From Candidatus Sulfuricurvum sp. RIFRC-1 (lineage in GTDB: Bacteria > Campylobacterota > Campylobacteria > Campylobacterales > Sulfurimonadaceae): a stretch of 64,000 nucleotides of DNA. Under the pieces are notes generated by a model. That model did not search any database. It saw only the letters and a program-made list of their open reading frames with translations, and was not told where the DNA came from. Location of the stretch: contig NC_020505.1 of assembly GCF_000310245.1 (NCBI RefSeq), forward strand, positions 620,001-684,000, written 5' to 3'. Each line of letters starts with the position of its first letter. Positions within the stretch are counted from its first letter, which is position 1. This document shows, in pieces, positions 48,770 to 59,019 of the stretch. The position numbers and the translations under genes were made by a program.

Positions 48770-50823
48770 AATGTTCCCCTGAAAGTAAATAAAAATGTAC
48801 GCCCGGTTGAGGGATAATCTCCATCATAGGTATTGTTTTGACTTGGGTAAAATTCATTTTTATCGAAAATATTTTTAGCTGTGAGTTGAATTTCACTTTG
48901 AATTTTCGGAAGTTTATATCCTATGGAAGTGTCAACTATACCGATGGCTTTCATAGCACCGCGCGTATCAGCTGATGTTCTTGGGGTTGCACTTTGCCAG
49001 CGTCCGGACAGTGAGCCATACCAGTTTGCATCGAGAGTATGCGTGATAAATCCGCGTGCGGTATTGCTCGGAGCATTGGGGAGCGTTGTACCACTGTCAT
49101 CTTCTGCCCAAATACGAGTGAATGCGGCATAAAAAGAGGTGCTATCGTAACGTTTACGCCATTCGGCCTCGAATCCTCTAATCTTGCTCTCTGATCCGTT
49201 TATGTATTCGTAGCGTGATAGTGTGTTATTGTATTGGGGATAAATTTGATTCTCATTGCTGAGATGAAAAAAGTTGATAGAGAGGGTGTGATCGGTCTCA
49301 AAGCGATGAATGAATTGGGTTTCATAGGCCACAACGGTTTCTGGAACGAGGTCTGGATTACCCCATCTTGCTTTGTTGTTGAGGGTAAACATCTCTTGCC
49401 ATGAGGGATTTCTATGGGCGCGGGAGATTGAAAATTTGATGAGATTTTCCGGATCAATAGTATATAAGAGTGCGACGCGCGGATCTACTTGGGCTGACAA
49501 GTTATTACGTTTGTCTATGGTCAATGAGGCATAGCCGCTTAATGAAGAGGAGATCACTCTCTCATAGGTCAGATAGGTTGTGATATTGCTGATGGAGCCG
49601 GTTGGGCTGAAAAAAGGGAGAATCTCAGAATAGTCACTCATCCCCGTTCCAGTGTCACGATTGGTCGTTACGGTTTTTTCTGAAGTAACACTGCTCCATG
49701 ATTTACCCACTCCGAACGTTGCTTCGCCTGCGAGTATAGTGCCGGAGAGGGAATTATTGACTTGATAGGTTTGGATAATTGCTTCATGATTACCGTAAAA
49801 CCCATTTGGATAGTTAACAATGACAGTAGGTGGTGTGAGCGAAGGGAGGATGAGTCCCGATGGGGCTAAAAGAGAATGGCTGATAAAGCTGTCTTGTACC
49901 ATTCCTGCTTGAAATATTCCCCTGAAGTTATCTAGATTGTAGTGCGCTCCGGCACGAATTTGCCATTGATCGATATTGTAGTGATCCCCATCAGCTGCAA
50001 GAGCATAGTTAATCCCCCCCTCTGATCCGTGACGGTAAGAGGAGATGCGTCCATCGGCAAAAAAATCTCCTTTGGAGAGGGAGAGTGAAAACATGGTGGC
50101 ATCCGTTGAGGAAGGAGCATTGCCGGAGCGAGAGAGGTGCGCATTCGCATTGCCGAGAAGATTATTGGAAAGACCGTCTTGATCATAAGAGAGGGAGAGA
50201 TTATCGTGTACGGTGTAGATATCTGCCGCCAAAGTGAAATCGTTATCCTTCATTGCATAGGTAGCACCGGCTTTATAGGTATTATGAGTACCGGCTGACA
50301 TAAACCAGCGCCCATTTTTTTCACTATCCGGTTCTTTTTTATACGTTGTTACTACAATGGAACCGGCATAGCCCCAGTGCCCATCGCTGTAACTGCCGGG
50401 ACCACGGACAATTTCGATCCGTTTGATCATATCGATCGGCATGGTTAGATACGCAGTATAGCCATCAAAAAAAAGATCGTTAACTTCGATACCGTCAATA
50501 ATGAGTTTGCTTTGACCGTAAGCAACGGGATTGGATCCTCGAATGACCGGATTAAATAAAGAGAGATTATCGCTGGCAATGTTGACTCCGGCAGTAAGTG
50601 CAAGTGCCTCTTTGAGTGAGGATGCACCGGCTCGGGAAAGTTCTTCGCCCTCAAAGACGGTCATAATATAGGGGAGATAATCAATATTGGCCCGCTGGTT
50701 TTTTGCGGTTTGGGCAATGGTATTGATGTCGCTTGTAAGATTATTGAAAAGGTTTGAATCTGTCTCAGCCGCAAAAAGGGTAAAAGGAATGAGTAGCAAC
50801 GCCAGAGAAAAATGAGTTCTCAT
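48766..50823 (-). CDS. TonB-dependent outer-membrane receptor
   Basis: The 685-residue protein has a signal peptide (MRTHFSLALLLIPFTLFAAE), a plug domain (about residues 45-165; GASSLKEALALTAGVNIASD, VIRGSNPVAYGQSKLIIDGI, KRIEIVRGPGSYSDG) and a 22-strand-type barrel ending in FTFRGTF with the terminal Phe needed for barrel insertion. The ligand is not known; siderophore, vitamin, metal complex or a signalling lipid are all possible. It overlaps both neighbours by four bases (ATGA), between the acyltransferase and the YfiR-like gene. Confidence 0.9.
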   Translation of the reverse strand: MRTHFSLALLLIPFTLFAAETDSNLFNNLTSDINTIAQTAKNQRANIDYLPYIMTVFEGEELSRAGASSLKEALALTAGVNIASDNLSLFNPVIRGSNPVAYGQSKLIIDGIEVNDLFFDGYTAYLTMPIDMIKRIEIVRGPGSYSDGHWGYAGSIVVTTYKKEPDSEKNGRWFMSAGTHNTYKAGATYAMKDNDFTLAADIYTVHDNLSLSYDQDGLSNNLLGNANAHLSRSGNAPSSTDATMFSLSLSKGDFFADGRISSYRHGSEGGINYALAADGDHYNIDQWQIRAGAHYNLDNFRGIFQAGMVQDSFISHSLLAPSGLILPSLTPPTVIVNYPNGFYGNHEAIIQTYQVNNSLSGTILAGEATFGVGKSWSSVTSEKTVTTNRDTGTGMSDYSEILPFFSPTGSISNITTYLTYERVISSSLSGYASLTIDKRNNLSAQVDPRVALLYTIDPENLIKFSISRAHRNPSWQEMFTLNNKARWGNPDLVPETVVAYETQFIHRFETDHTLSINFFHLSNENQIYPQYNNTLSRYEYINGSESKIRGFEAEWRKRYDSTSFYAAFTRIWAEDDSGTTLPNAPSNTARGFITHTLDANWYGSLSGRWQSATPRTSADTRGAMKAIGIVDTSIGYKLPKIQSEIQLTAKNIFDKNEFYPSQNNTYDGDYPSTGRTFLFTFRGTF

Positions 50824-51386
50824 CGGTTCTCTTTCAGGGATGCGGTATAGTCTTGGAGCCGCAAAAGTATAGGATAGCGTTCAGTACCGACGTGAAATTG
50901 AAGCGGACCGATGGGGCGATAGAGCAAACGAGATTGATTCAGGAGGCGTAGAAAACGGGGCCCAACGGCTCCGATCCATTGGTTGATTTCATAATTGGCC
51001 GAAACGCGATTAATTTCCTTTTGCATCGTTTGAAGGACCTTTATCGTTTTTCTGAAAGCTCTTTGGTCGGACGCGACGGTAATCCGTGAAATTTCGGCAG
51101 TTTGCTGAATATCCTGCAGTTTTTCCGAATCAATGACCATGGTGTTGAGTGTCGGTAAACCAAGGGGAGTATTCGGAAGAATGAGGCGGCAGGACGCGAT
51201 CAGAAGATCTTGTTCCCAGACACCGAATAAAAGGGCATGATCATCATAGGTATCATATTCGATCCGTTGCCCATCCTCTCTGGGGGTAAAAAAATTGAAC
51301 TCTTCGACAAAAACATCATAGCGTTGCCGCAAAATAGCGTTCTGTTCCGCTACTGAAGATGAGAGGTGGCAGTTCAATGATTTCAC
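50820..51386 (-). CDS. LuxI/FeeM-like GNAT acyltransferase (possible signal synthase)
   Basis: The 188-residue protein matches the key positions of acyl-homoserine lactone synthases: Arg22-Tyr-Asp-Val-Phe26, aromatic Phe32/Phe33, Glu43, Asp45 and Asp48 (RIEYDTYD), Arg67 (ASCRLILP), and Glu98 with Arg101 (EISRITV). N-acyl amino acid synthases (FeeM type) and PEP-CTERM-associated acyltransferases share this pattern, so the product may be an acyl amino acid rather than a lactone. No luxR-type gene is adjacent. The annotated start is a GTG; a TTG nine bases downstream has better spacing to AAAGG. It heads the three-gene operon. Confidence 0.72.
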   Translation of the reverse strand: MKSLNCHLSSSVAEQNAILRQRYDVFVEEFNFFTPREDGQRIEYDTYDDHALLFGVWEQDLLIASCRLILPNTPLGLPTLNTMVIDSEKLQDIQQTAEISRITVASDQRAFRKTIKVLQTMQKEINRVSANYEINQWIGAVGPRFLRLLNQSRLLYRPIGPLQFHVGTERYPILLRLQDYTASLKENR

Positions 51387-51582
51387 CCTTTGTACGTTCT
51401 AAGGAGATAAGATAGTATACAAACCGTTAAGCATAGCTGAAATAATAAGGTTTGGTAAAGATTGGATAAATAAATTAGATAGTATATTACACAGGTTAAA
51501 ATGCTGATTTATTTTTTGTATTATTTTCTATAGAAGCACACTACACTTATTCAGAATGTTTTTTTATGTACAAAGGTTAGTT
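51387..51582. promoter_or_regulatory. Divergent region between the acyltransferase operon and the GGDEF-EAL gene
   Basis: The 196-base gap is AT-rich and must hold both promoters. I see no sigma-54 or sigma-28 signature and no clear operator repeat. AAAGGTTAGTT precedes the GGDEF-EAL start at 51583. Confidence 0.45.
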
Positions 51583-53502
51583 ATGTATCGCTCTAAAAGT
51601 CGTTTGTCTTATAAAGTTGTTGGTTCATTAATTCTCGTTTTTGTAGTGATTTTTGTTACGTTTGGATGGGCAATTAGTACGACATTTGAAAATACAAAAC
51701 GGGTTTCCGAAAAACAAAAAGCCGATTTGTTGTTGCAAACGATTGATAAATCGCTGCAAATGACACTCTATTTAAAATTTTATGATCAAATCGAAGAAAA
51801 AGTTTCCTCGGTGGTTTCGGTTCCCGATGTCATAGAACTATCCATTAGGGATCACAATGGCAAAGAGTTATATGTTTATCGTAACAACACACAAAAGGCA
51901 CTTTCCCGAGATAAAGTGATTTCACTAACGCATCAGCTCAAGGAACCTACATTGGGGCAATCCATGGGAACAGTTACATTGTATTACAGTGATTTGGCAT
52001 ATGATGAGACGCGTCAATCCATGCATAAAGTTTTTTACGGTGTGGGGTTGAGTGCTGCGCTGATATTTTTCTTGGCAGTATGGTGGGTACGCTATCTTCT
52101 CTCTCCTTTGAATCAGATTTCTCAAAAAGTACGTCATTATCGTCCCGGTGATCAGTTGGTATTAGAAGAAAACGGTAGTGCTGAAATAGAACAGATTGTT
52201 ACCGCATTTAATGCAATGCAAGATACAACACACCTTTATCTGACTCAAATGGAAGCGATGAATAGCTCTCTTGAAGGTGCTGTGAGGGAAAAAACGCTTG
52301 AATTGGAGAATCAATATTACAGTGATCTATTGACCGGTTTACCTAACCGATTTAGACTGCAAGAGAAATTGCTCCAAGGAGAAATCACCGCTCTGGCGAT
52401 TGTAAATGTGGATGATTTTAAAGAGGTAAATGATTTTTTCGGAATTGATATCGGTGATGAAATACTGAAACAAATCGGTGCTTGGCTGAATGTATTATCG
52501 GGTTCATGTTATCGTTTGGGAAGTGATGAGTTCGCATTAACATTTACAAACTTGATGAATCAGGATGAATTGGAACATCGTTTGATTACCTTGATCACTC
52601 TTTTGGATGAAAAGACTTTTATGGTCAACGAAGAGAGTCTGAATATCAGGGTGACTATCGGCGTTGCTTTAGGTAGCGAAACAGTGTTGACACGTGCCGA
52701 TATCGCTTTACATTACGCCAAACAGAATAAAAAACCGATTGCTTTTTACGATCAAGAAGAACGGGTAGAGGAACTTTATCGTTCAAATTTGACAATGGCA
52801 TCCGATGTGCGCAGAGCTCTTTTTGAACATCGTATTGTTTGTCATTACCAGCCGATTGTAGATTTTAGAACAGGTGAAATCAAAAAATATGAAACATTGG
52901 TCCGAATGATTGATGATGGAGGAAATATTGTCCCACCAATGGAGTTTTTGCCAATTGCAAAGCAAACCAAGCTTTATCCACAAATCACGCTTGAAGTGGT
53001 TTATCAAGCGTGCAAGCTTTTTGCTTTACGCAGCGAGGAATTTTCTATCAATTTATCCGATAGTGATATCCGTAACCCGCATACCGTTAATGAAATCATT
53101 CGAACTATTACCCAAACGGGTACTGCAAATCGGGTCGTATTTGAGATTTTGGAATCCGAGGGAATCGAGAGCTATGCTGAAGTAACACAGTTTATTACAC
53201 AGGTTAAGGCGCTGGGTGCGAAAATAGCAATTGATGATTTTGGAACGGGGTACTCTAATTTTGAAAATATTCTCAAATTGAATGTCGACTATATCAAAAT
53301 AGACGGTTCGCTCATACGAGAAATTAGCGGTAATCGTCGTCACCATATTATCGTTGAAACCATTATCGAATTTGCACATAAAATCGGTGCAAAGACGATT
53401 GCGGAGTTTGTTTCAAATGAAGAGATTTACGATACGCTCAAACAATTAGATGTTGATTATTCACAAGGATACTTTACCGGTAAACCGACATCACTATCGT
53501 AA
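51583..53502 (+). CDS. Membrane GGDEF-EAL protein, probable c-di-GMP phosphodiesterase
   Basis: The 639-residue protein has TM1 (about residues 12-33), a periplasmic domain of about 120 residues, TM2 (about 160-178), a HAMP segment, a GGDEF domain and an EAL domain. GGDEF reads GSDEF and the substrate loop VDDFKEVNDFFGIDIGD is altered, so cyclase activity is doubtful. The EAL residues are kept: KYETL (EAL variant), INLS, FEILES, AIDDFGTGYS, YIKIDGS, AEFV and SQGYFTGKP. It probably hydrolyses c-di-GMP. I start at the inner ATG with AAAGG six bases before it. It is divergent from the acyltransferase/TonB operon, and its stop overlaps the convergent glutathionylspermidine synthase-like gene. Confidence 0.9.
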   Translation: MYRSKSRLSYKVVGSLILVFVVIFVTFGWAISTTFENTKRVSEKQKADLLLQTIDKSLQMTLYLKFYDQIEEKVSSVVSVPDVIELSIRDHNGKELYVYRNNTQKALSRDKVISLTHQLKEPTLGQSMGTVTLYYSDLAYDETRQSMHKVFYGVGLSAALIFFLAVWWVRYLLSPLNQISQKVRHYRPGDQLVLEENGSAEIEQIVTAFNAMQDTTHLYLTQMEAMNSSLEGAVREKTLELENQYYSDLLTGLPNRFRLQEKLLQGEITALAIVNVDDFKEVNDFFGIDIGDEILKQIGAWLNVLSGSCYRLGSDEFALTFTNLMNQDELEHRLITLITLLDEKTFMVNEESLNIRVTIGVALGSETVLTRADIALHYAKQNKKPIAFYDQEERVEELYRSNLTMASDVRRALFEHRIVCHYQPIVDFRTGEIKKYETLVRMIDDGGNIVPPMEFLPIAKQTKLYPQITLEVVYQACKLFALRSEEFSINLSDSDIRNPHTVNEIIRTITQTGTANRVVFEILESEGIESYAEVTQFITQVKALGAKIAIDDFGTGYSNFENILKLNVDYIKIDGSLIREISGNRRHHIIVETIIEFAHKIGAKTIAEFVSNEEIYDTLKQLDVDYSQGYFTGKPTSLS

Positions 53503-54678
53503 AACATGCCCCACAAATTTTGACATATTACCTAGAATTTTCCCGCCGCGTCGGAATCCTAAACCGCACGCTTCGTAGGCGAAAAAGACCCCCGCTTGAT
53601 AGCAGTTGCCTTGAGAATCTTTTGGAAACTCGACGTACTCTTGGTAGATCGGTTTGAAATTACCGTACGGCCCGTCGTTCGCTTCGATCACAGCGCCTGA
53701 GGCATCCATAATGCGCACATTGGCACCTTCACGCCCGAACATCCGTTTCTCCACATGCGCTACCCCTTTGAGAGGCTCGAACGAGGTTTTAAGCAAATAG
53801 GGAGAATCCGGGAAGAGATCGCACAGAATTTTCATCATCCCTTTGGACTGGAAGAGGAGGGTATAGGCCGGATTGAGGATAATCGCTTTTTGGTTGGTCA
53901 TAATGGTAGTGAGCTGTGTCGCCAGTTCCGGTTCTTCGATCGCAATATCTTCCCACGGATAAAGTTTAAACCAATACTCGTATGGCTCTTCGGCACGGTC
54001 GTAAATCCCTTCGTCATCAAACTTTACGCCGCCAAGAGGTTCAAAGGAGGTTTCGAATCCTGCATCAATGGCCATTTGTTGCAGCAGACGTACCGTTTGT
54101 TCTTCTTCGATATTTCCGCTGATAGAGCTAAAGAGGATTTTCCAGCCATCGTAATGTTTTTCAAAGTCGCTTGGATCATCGAAAAGGGTGACGAGGCGAC
54201 GGAAATTATCGCTGAATGCTTCATAAATATTGTTAAATTGACGCTCTTCGTCCATACCGTTGTGTTTGAGCAGTGCCCATTGAAGTATTGCAGTCTCAAA
54301 GAGTGAGGTGGGGGTATCGGCATTAAACTCGATCAGTTTGATCGGCGTTCCGTTGATCCCGCCTGAGAGATCGAATCGTCCATAGAGATGCCAATGGACA
54401 TCGTTTTCCCAGCTTTTTTTGATCGCCTCAATGAGGTTAAAGGGGATACCGAGATCAAAAAAGAGGTTATTATCGATTACGTGCTGAGCTGCAGCGGCAT
54501 ACATATCGTAGAGTTCATTGACCGCTTCATAATACGCTTCGGCTTCGGCATCGGTGACAACAACGAGTTCATTGGCAATGTACTTGCTCTCATCGTTATC
54601 GGTATGCCATCCGAATCCGAATTCTTCTAATGTACGATCATCGATCGCTTTGATGTTTTGGAGGGCTACCATACTCAT
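53494..54678 (-). CDS. Glutathionylspermidine synthase-like ATP-grasp protein
   Basis: The 394-residue protein resembles the synthetase part of E. coli Gss, without the amidase domain: HWHLYGRFDLSGGINGTPIK, LIEFNADTPTSLFETA, SPYLLKTSFEPL and VEKRMFGREGANVRIMD, which are ATP-grasp and substrate blocks. It would ligate a carboxylate to an amine; the actual substrates in bacteria without glutathionylspermidine are unknown. The start overlaps the stop of the upstream lipoprotein gene by four bases, so the two probably act together at the envelope. Similar pairs occur in many Proteobacteria. Confidence 0.85.
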   Translation of the reverse strand: MSMVALQNIKAIDDRTLEEFGFGWHTDNDESKYIANELVVVTDAEAEAYYEAVNELYDMYAAAAQHVIDNNLFFDLGIPFNLIEAIKKSWENDVHWHLYGRFDLSGGINGTPIKLIEFNADTPTSLFETAILQWALLKHNGMDEERQFNNIYEAFSDNFRRLVTLFDDPSDFEKHYDGWKILFSSISGNIEEEQTVRLLQQMAIDAGFETSFEPLGGVKFDDEGIYDRAEEPYEYWFKLYPWEDIAIEEPELATQLTTIMTNQKAIILNPAYTLLFQSKGMMKILCDLFPDSPYLLKTSFEPLKGVAHVEKRMFGREGANVRIMDASGAVIEANDGPYGNFKPIYQEYVEFPKDSQGNCYQAGVFFAYEACGLGFRRGGKILGNMSKFVGHVLR

Positions 54679-55250
54679 CCTCCGAAACTGCTGCTGGAAG
54701 AGGTGCTTTTGGAAGCGGAATTGCCGAAGAAACTTTTTTTCTGGGTGTTTGAAGTCGCTGAGCTTTTTCCTCCGGCAGAGGAGCGATGATAGGCTGAACG
54801 GTTGGACATATCTTGATGTCTTTGAACATTTTTGTTGTTCATCAACATGTTTCCGATCATATTTCCGAGCAATGCTCCCCCCGCAGCGGCAAGGATAGTT
54901 CCACCAAGCCCCATCCCCTCACTGTGCGGTTCGGCGTTAAGTTCTGATTGACCTGCTTCCATCTTTTTATACTCTTGGTCAGCGAGTTCTTTCATCTCCG
55001 CTTCGCTCATAACCCGTTCGGTAACGGTACCGTTTTCATCGGTCTCTTTGATAATCGCTCGGCTTGGTCCCTCTGTCGGCATCTCTTCAACGATAACGTA
55101 TTTTCCGCTGCTCAGTTGTTCGACAACGAGGAATTTGTTTTGTGCTTCCGCTTGTTCTTCAGGAGCGCTTTGGCACCCACTGAGGGCGCTGAGGACGACG
55201 AGTCCCATTGTACCCATCATGATATGTTTTGCAGAGGTGAAATGTTTCAT
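54675..55250 (-). CDS. UPF0323-family lipoprotein
   Basis: The 191-residue protein has a lipobox (LSALSGC, Cys25), so it is a lipoprotein. The mature part contains KFLVVEQLSSGKYVIVEEMP, a Gly/Ala-rich, glycine-zipper-like segment (GTILAAAGGALLGNMIGNML) and a Ser-rich tail ending SSSSSFGG. That matches UPF0323, a family found in Campylobacter and Helicobacter. Function is unknown. AGGAG is six bases before the ATG. It is coupled to the ATP-grasp gene. Confidence 0.85.
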   Translation of the reverse strand: MKHFTSAKHIMMGTMGLVVLSALSGCQSAPEEQAEAQNKFLVVEQLSSGKYVIVEEMPTEGPSRAIIKETDENGTVTERVMSEAEMKELADQEYKKMEAGQSELNAEPHSEGMGLGGTILAAAGGALLGNMIGNMLMNNKNVQRHQDMSNRSAYHRSSAGGKSSATSNTQKKSFFGNSASKSTSSSSSFGG

Positions 55251-55260
55251 GGTTAATCTC

Positions 55261-55692
55261 CTATCGTAATTGTTTTAAGTGGGTGGTGTTGAGGACAAAA
55301 ATTTTTGAGGCACTTTGTTCATGAAGACCGCGATAATCTTCAACAATAATATCACTAACAGCGCGGCAAAAAGTATTATCGAAGTTTTTCCCGCCCTCAT
55401 TGGCAGAGGTGGAATAGAGCCACCCATAAGGCTGAATGAGACGTGCGTGATCCGGGTCTTTGACATAGCGGAATGCTTGGTTTTTGACAATAAATGTCGT
55501 TTTGGTACTATGACGAACACGGTGCTTGTGGAGTGGTGGAATACGGATATCGTGACACAAAACTTTGAGATCTGCGTAGACTTTTAAAAAGGGTTTATTT
55601 CCTGCACGCCCTTTAATCTCTTCTAAACGTTTAGCATTTTGAGAGAGAAAACCGACGGTAGTGTCGGTTTGGGCGAGGATGATTTTGTTCAT
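55261..55692 (-). CDS. Short Sua5/YrdC/YciO-family protein
   Basis: The 143-residue protein shows the YrdC patterns ILAQTDTTVGFLSQNAKRLE, GRAGNKPFLKVYADL and LYSTSANEGGKNFD (the STSAN motif of the nucleotide site). Full-length TsaC/Sua5 enzymes, which make threonylcarbamoyl-AMP for the t6A tRNA base, are usually 180-340 residues, so this is a short family member. A role in t6A synthesis is possible but unproven. It lies between carB and the lipoprotein gene on one strand. Confidence 0.75.
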   Translation of the reverse strand: MNKIILAQTDTTVGFLSQNAKRLEEIKGRAGNKPFLKVYADLKVLCHDIRIPPLHKHRVRHSTKTTFIVKNQAFRYVKDPDHARLIQPYGWLYSTSANEGGKNFDNTFCRAVSDIIVEDYRGLHEQSASKIFVLNTTHLKQLR

Positions 55693-55695
55693 TGC

Positions 55696-58600
55696 TTAAG
55701 AGAGAAGATAATCTTGGAGTGCGTGAGGTTCCATCCAGCTATCATCTTGCATATGTCCCATCGCTTCAATAGCGGCGCGTGCGGCACTTAGGGTCGTAAA
55801 ATACGGTGTTCCCATACGCAATACGATTTGGCGAATCTGCTCAGCATCTTTTTTGGATGTTTTGTTATCGGAAGTATTGATGGCAAGAGAAATTTCTCCG
55901 TTTTTCATCACATCTTCGATATTAGGACGCCCTTCAGAGATTTTAAGAACTGCTTCACACGGGATACCTGCTTCCTCAATCACTTTTTGAGTTCCGCGCG
56001 TTGCGACAAGGTTAAACCCTTGTTTGTGTAATCCGCGTGCGATTTCAGGAGCGTGAATTTTATCCATCTCGATGAATGAGAGGAAACACGTTCCTGAGGT
56101 AGGAATTTTGTTTCCGGCGGCCAACTGGCTTTTCGCGAAGCTGACACCAAAATTTTCACTGATACCCATAACTTCACCGGTTGATTTCATCTCAGGAGAG
56201 AGGACCAAATCGGCACCGTAGAGTTTATTGAACGGGAATACCGCTTCTTTGATCGCAACATGCCCTTTGAGGCGTGGTTTGAGTAAACCGTCTGCTTCCA
56301 TAACGATATTGTAGTTATCGTAGAATTTCAATGCATTACGGAGTGTATCACCCACCATTACACGGGTTGCAACTTTGGCCAACGGCATTCCGGTCGCTTT
56401 GGAAACAAACGGCACAGTACGAGAAGCACGAGGGTTTACTTCGATGAGGTAAACCTCGTTTTGGTAGATCGCGTATTGGATGTTTAGCATTCCAATGACA
56501 CCGAGCCCCAAAGCAATTTTTTTGGTTTGTTGTTCGACTTGCGCTTGAAGTTCAGCACTGAGACTTACCGGAGGGAGTGAACATGCACTGTCTCCAGAGT
56601 GAATCCCTGCCTCTTCGATGTGCTGCATAACGGAGCCGATGTAGACATCCGTGCCGTCACTGATAGCATCGACATCCAGTTCTACCGCTTGATCAAGGAA
56701 TTTATCGACGAGTACCGGAGAGTCGTTACTGACCGATACGGCGACATCCATGTAGGTACGGAGTTCATCTTCGTTATAGACGATACGCATTGCACGTCCG
56801 CCCAAAACGTATGAAGGACGTACAAGAACCGGATAACCGAGTTCTTCCGCTACCTTAAATGCCTGCTCTTTGGTCATTGCAATACCGTTTTCCGGCTGTT
56901 TCAACCCCTGCTCGACAACAAAAGCCGAAAATTTTTCACGGTTTTCTGCCAAGTCGATCACTTCAGCCGATGTTCCGGCGATTTTAGCACCGATTTCATG
57001 GAGGCCGTTCGCAAGTTTAAGCGGTGTTTGTCCTCCGAAGTGAACGATGATACCATCGGGTTGTTCCGCTTCGACGATGGAGCGGACGTGTTCAAAATCA
57101 ATCGGCTCGAAATAGAGGACGTCTGAAGTATCGTAATCGGTAGAGACGGTTTCAGGGTTACAGTTGACCATGATGGTCTCGATCCCCATCTCTTTAAGGG
57201 CGAATGATGCGTGAACACAGCAGTAGTCGAATTCGATCCCCTGACCGATACGGTTTGGTCCGCCGCCTAAGATCATTACTTTTTTCTTGTCGCTTTGACG
57301 CGGTGCTTGAAGTCCTAGACGGGTGATATTGGTCGTTGAATAGAGATATGGGGTTAATGAACCGAACTCTGCCGCACAGGTATCGACTTCATTGTATTCG
57401 AATGCGATTCCGAGAGCTTTACGTGCGTCGTATACATCATTTTCTTTTGCACTTCCGCCATTTAAAGTGATTAGACGGGCAATATTTTTATCCGAAAACC
57501 CTTCGGTTTTGAGACGGCGAAGCTGTGCTTCATCGCTAAGCGTTGCTGTTGTGATCATTTTTTCTTGAGCGATAATTTCTTCAATTTGGGTTAGGAACCA
57601 CGGATCGATTTTAGAGAGTTCAAATACCTCTTCTTTTGAAAGTCCCATACGGAACCCTTGTCCGACGTAGAGAATACGTTCCGCATTCGGGCGACGGATT
57701 TCATGTTTAACAAACTCAAGATCACCATCAATCGGATCGAATCCACTAAGACCTGTCTCTAGTGAGCAGAGGGCTTTTTGAACCGATTCTTTGAACGTAC
57801 GGCCGATTGCCATTGCTTCACCGACCGATTTCATACTCGTAGTAAGGGTTGATTCCGCTTCCGGGAATTTTTCAAACGTAAAGCGTGGAACTTTGGTGAC
57901 GATGTAGTCGATGACCGGTTCAAATGCCGCAGGGGTTCCTGTGATGTCGTTGGTGATCTCATCGAGGGTAAATCCGACGGCGAGGAGGGTTGCAACTTTG
58001 GCGATCGGATATCCGGTCGCTTTCGAAGCCAGTGCCGATGAACGTGATACACGCGGATTCATTTCGATAACGATCATACGTCCGGTTTCAGGATTGACGG
58101 AAAATTGTACGTTTGAGCCACCGGTATCGACACCGATTTCTCTAAGAATAGCGAACGATGCGTCACGCATACGCTGATACTCTTTATCGGTCAATGTGAG
58201 GGCAGGGGCAATGGTGATGGAGTCACCTGTATGGACACCCATCGGGTCGAAGTTTTCGATGGAGCAGACGATGATACAGTTATCGTTGCGGTCACGGATA
58301 ACTTCCATCTCGTATTCTTTCCATCCCAGGAGTGACTCTTCGATCAAGATTTCGGTGATCGGAGATTCGTCGAGTCCGCGTTGAGCGAGCATCTTGAACT
58401 CATCGATGTTGTACGCAACACCGCTTCCTCCACCGGCTAAGGTATACGACGCTCGGATTATGATCGGAAATCCGATCGCTTCGGCAGCAGCCATCGCCTC
58501 TTCCATATTGTAGGCATAACGGGAAATCGGCAAGTCCATTCCGATTTTTACCATGCACTCTTTGAACGCTTGTCGGTCTTCCCCTTTTTTGATGGCGCTT

Positions 58601-58953
58601 GGGTTGGCACCGAGAAATTCGATCCCCTCAAGCATCCCGAGTTCATGCATTTTCATAGCGGCGTTAAGTGCCGTTTGCCCTCCCATGGTAGGCAAAATAG
58701 CATCAACGTTCTCTTTTTTGATGATTTCGGCGATAATTTCGGGTTTGATAGGTTCGATGTAGGTACGATCGGCAAATTCGGGGTCGGTCATAATCGTTGC
58801 CGGATTCGAGTTGATCAAAACTACGCGGTAACCGAGTTCTTTGAGCGTTTTGACCGCTTGTGTCCCGGAGTAGTCAAATTCGCAGGCTTGACCGATGACG
58901 ATCGGGCCTGATCCGATGAGTAATATCGTTTTGATGTCGTCGCGTTTTGGCAT
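55696..58953 (-). CDS. carB: Carbamoyl phosphate synthase large subunit
   Basis: CarB makes carbamoyl phosphate for arginine and pyrimidines from bicarbonate, ammonia and two ATP. The 1085-residue protein contains two ATP-grasp halves, each starting with a [20 protein letters not shown]- or [20 protein letters not shown]-type block, and a C-terminal MGS-like allosteric domain. CarA is not adjacent. The start has GAGGGG six bases upstream. Confidence 0.97.
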   Translation of the reverse strand: MPKRDDIKTILLIGSGPIVIGQACEFDYSGTQAVKTLKELGYRVVLINSNPATIMTDPEFADRTYIEPIKPEIIAEIIKKENVDAILPTMGGQTALNAAMKMHELGMLEGIEFLGANPSAIKKGEDRQAFKECMVKIGMDLPISRYAYNMEEAMAAAEAIGFPIIIRASYTLAGGGSGVAYNIDEFKMLAQRGLDESPITEILIEESLLGWKEYEMEVIRDRNDNCIIVCSIENFDPMGVHTGDSITIAPALTLTDKEYQRMRDASFAILREIGVDTGGSNVQFSVNPETGRMIVIEMNPRVSRSSALASKATGYPIAKVATLLAVGFTLDEITNDITGTPAAFEPVIDYIVTKVPRFTFEKFPEAESTLTTSMKSVGEAMAIGRTFKESVQKALCSLETGLSGFDPIDGDLEFVKHEIRRPNAERILYVGQGFRMGLSKEEVFELSKIDPWFLTQIEEIIAQEKMITTATLSDEAQLRRLKTEGFSDKNIARLITLNGGSAKENDVYDARKALGIAFEYNEVDTCAAEFGSLTPYLYSTTNITRLGLQAPRQSDKKKVMILGGGPNRIGQGIEFDYCCVHASFALKEMGIETIMVNCNPETVSTDYDTSDVLYFEPIDFEHVRSIVEAEQPDGIIVHFGGQTPLKLANGLHEIGAKIAGTSAEVIDLAENREKFSAFVVEQGLKQPENGIAMTKEQAFKVAEELGYPVLVRPSYVLGGRAMRIVYNEDELRTYMDVAVSVSNDSPVLVDKFLDQAVELDVDAISDGTDVYIGSVMQHIEEAGIHSGDSACSLPPVSLSAELQAQVEQQTKKIALGLGVIGMLNIQYAIYQNEVYLIEVNPRASRTVPFVSKATGMPLAKVATRVMVGDTLRNALKFYDNYNIVMEADGLLKPRLKGHVAIKEAVFPFNKLYGADLVLSPEMKSTGEVMGISENFGVSFAKSQLAAGNKIPTSGTCFLSFIEMDKIHAPEIARGLHKQGFNLVATRGTQKVIEEAGIPCEAVLKISEGRPNIEDVMKNGEISLAINTSDNKTSKKDAEQIRQIVLRMGTPYFTTLSAARAAIEAMGHMQDDSWMEPHALQDYLLS

Positions 58954-58981
58954 TGAGACCCCTCGTCATAAAAATTTTATT

Positions 58982-58987
58982 ATTATA
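58982..58987 (-). promoter_or_regulatory. -10 element of carB
   Basis: On the minus strand TATAAT lies about 30 bases before the carB ATG, in the 66-base gap after mreC, so carB can be transcribed separately from the cell-shape genes. Confidence 0.55.
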
Positions 58988-59019
58988 GACGAGAAGCACT
59001 TAAAATCGGATTACAAGCG

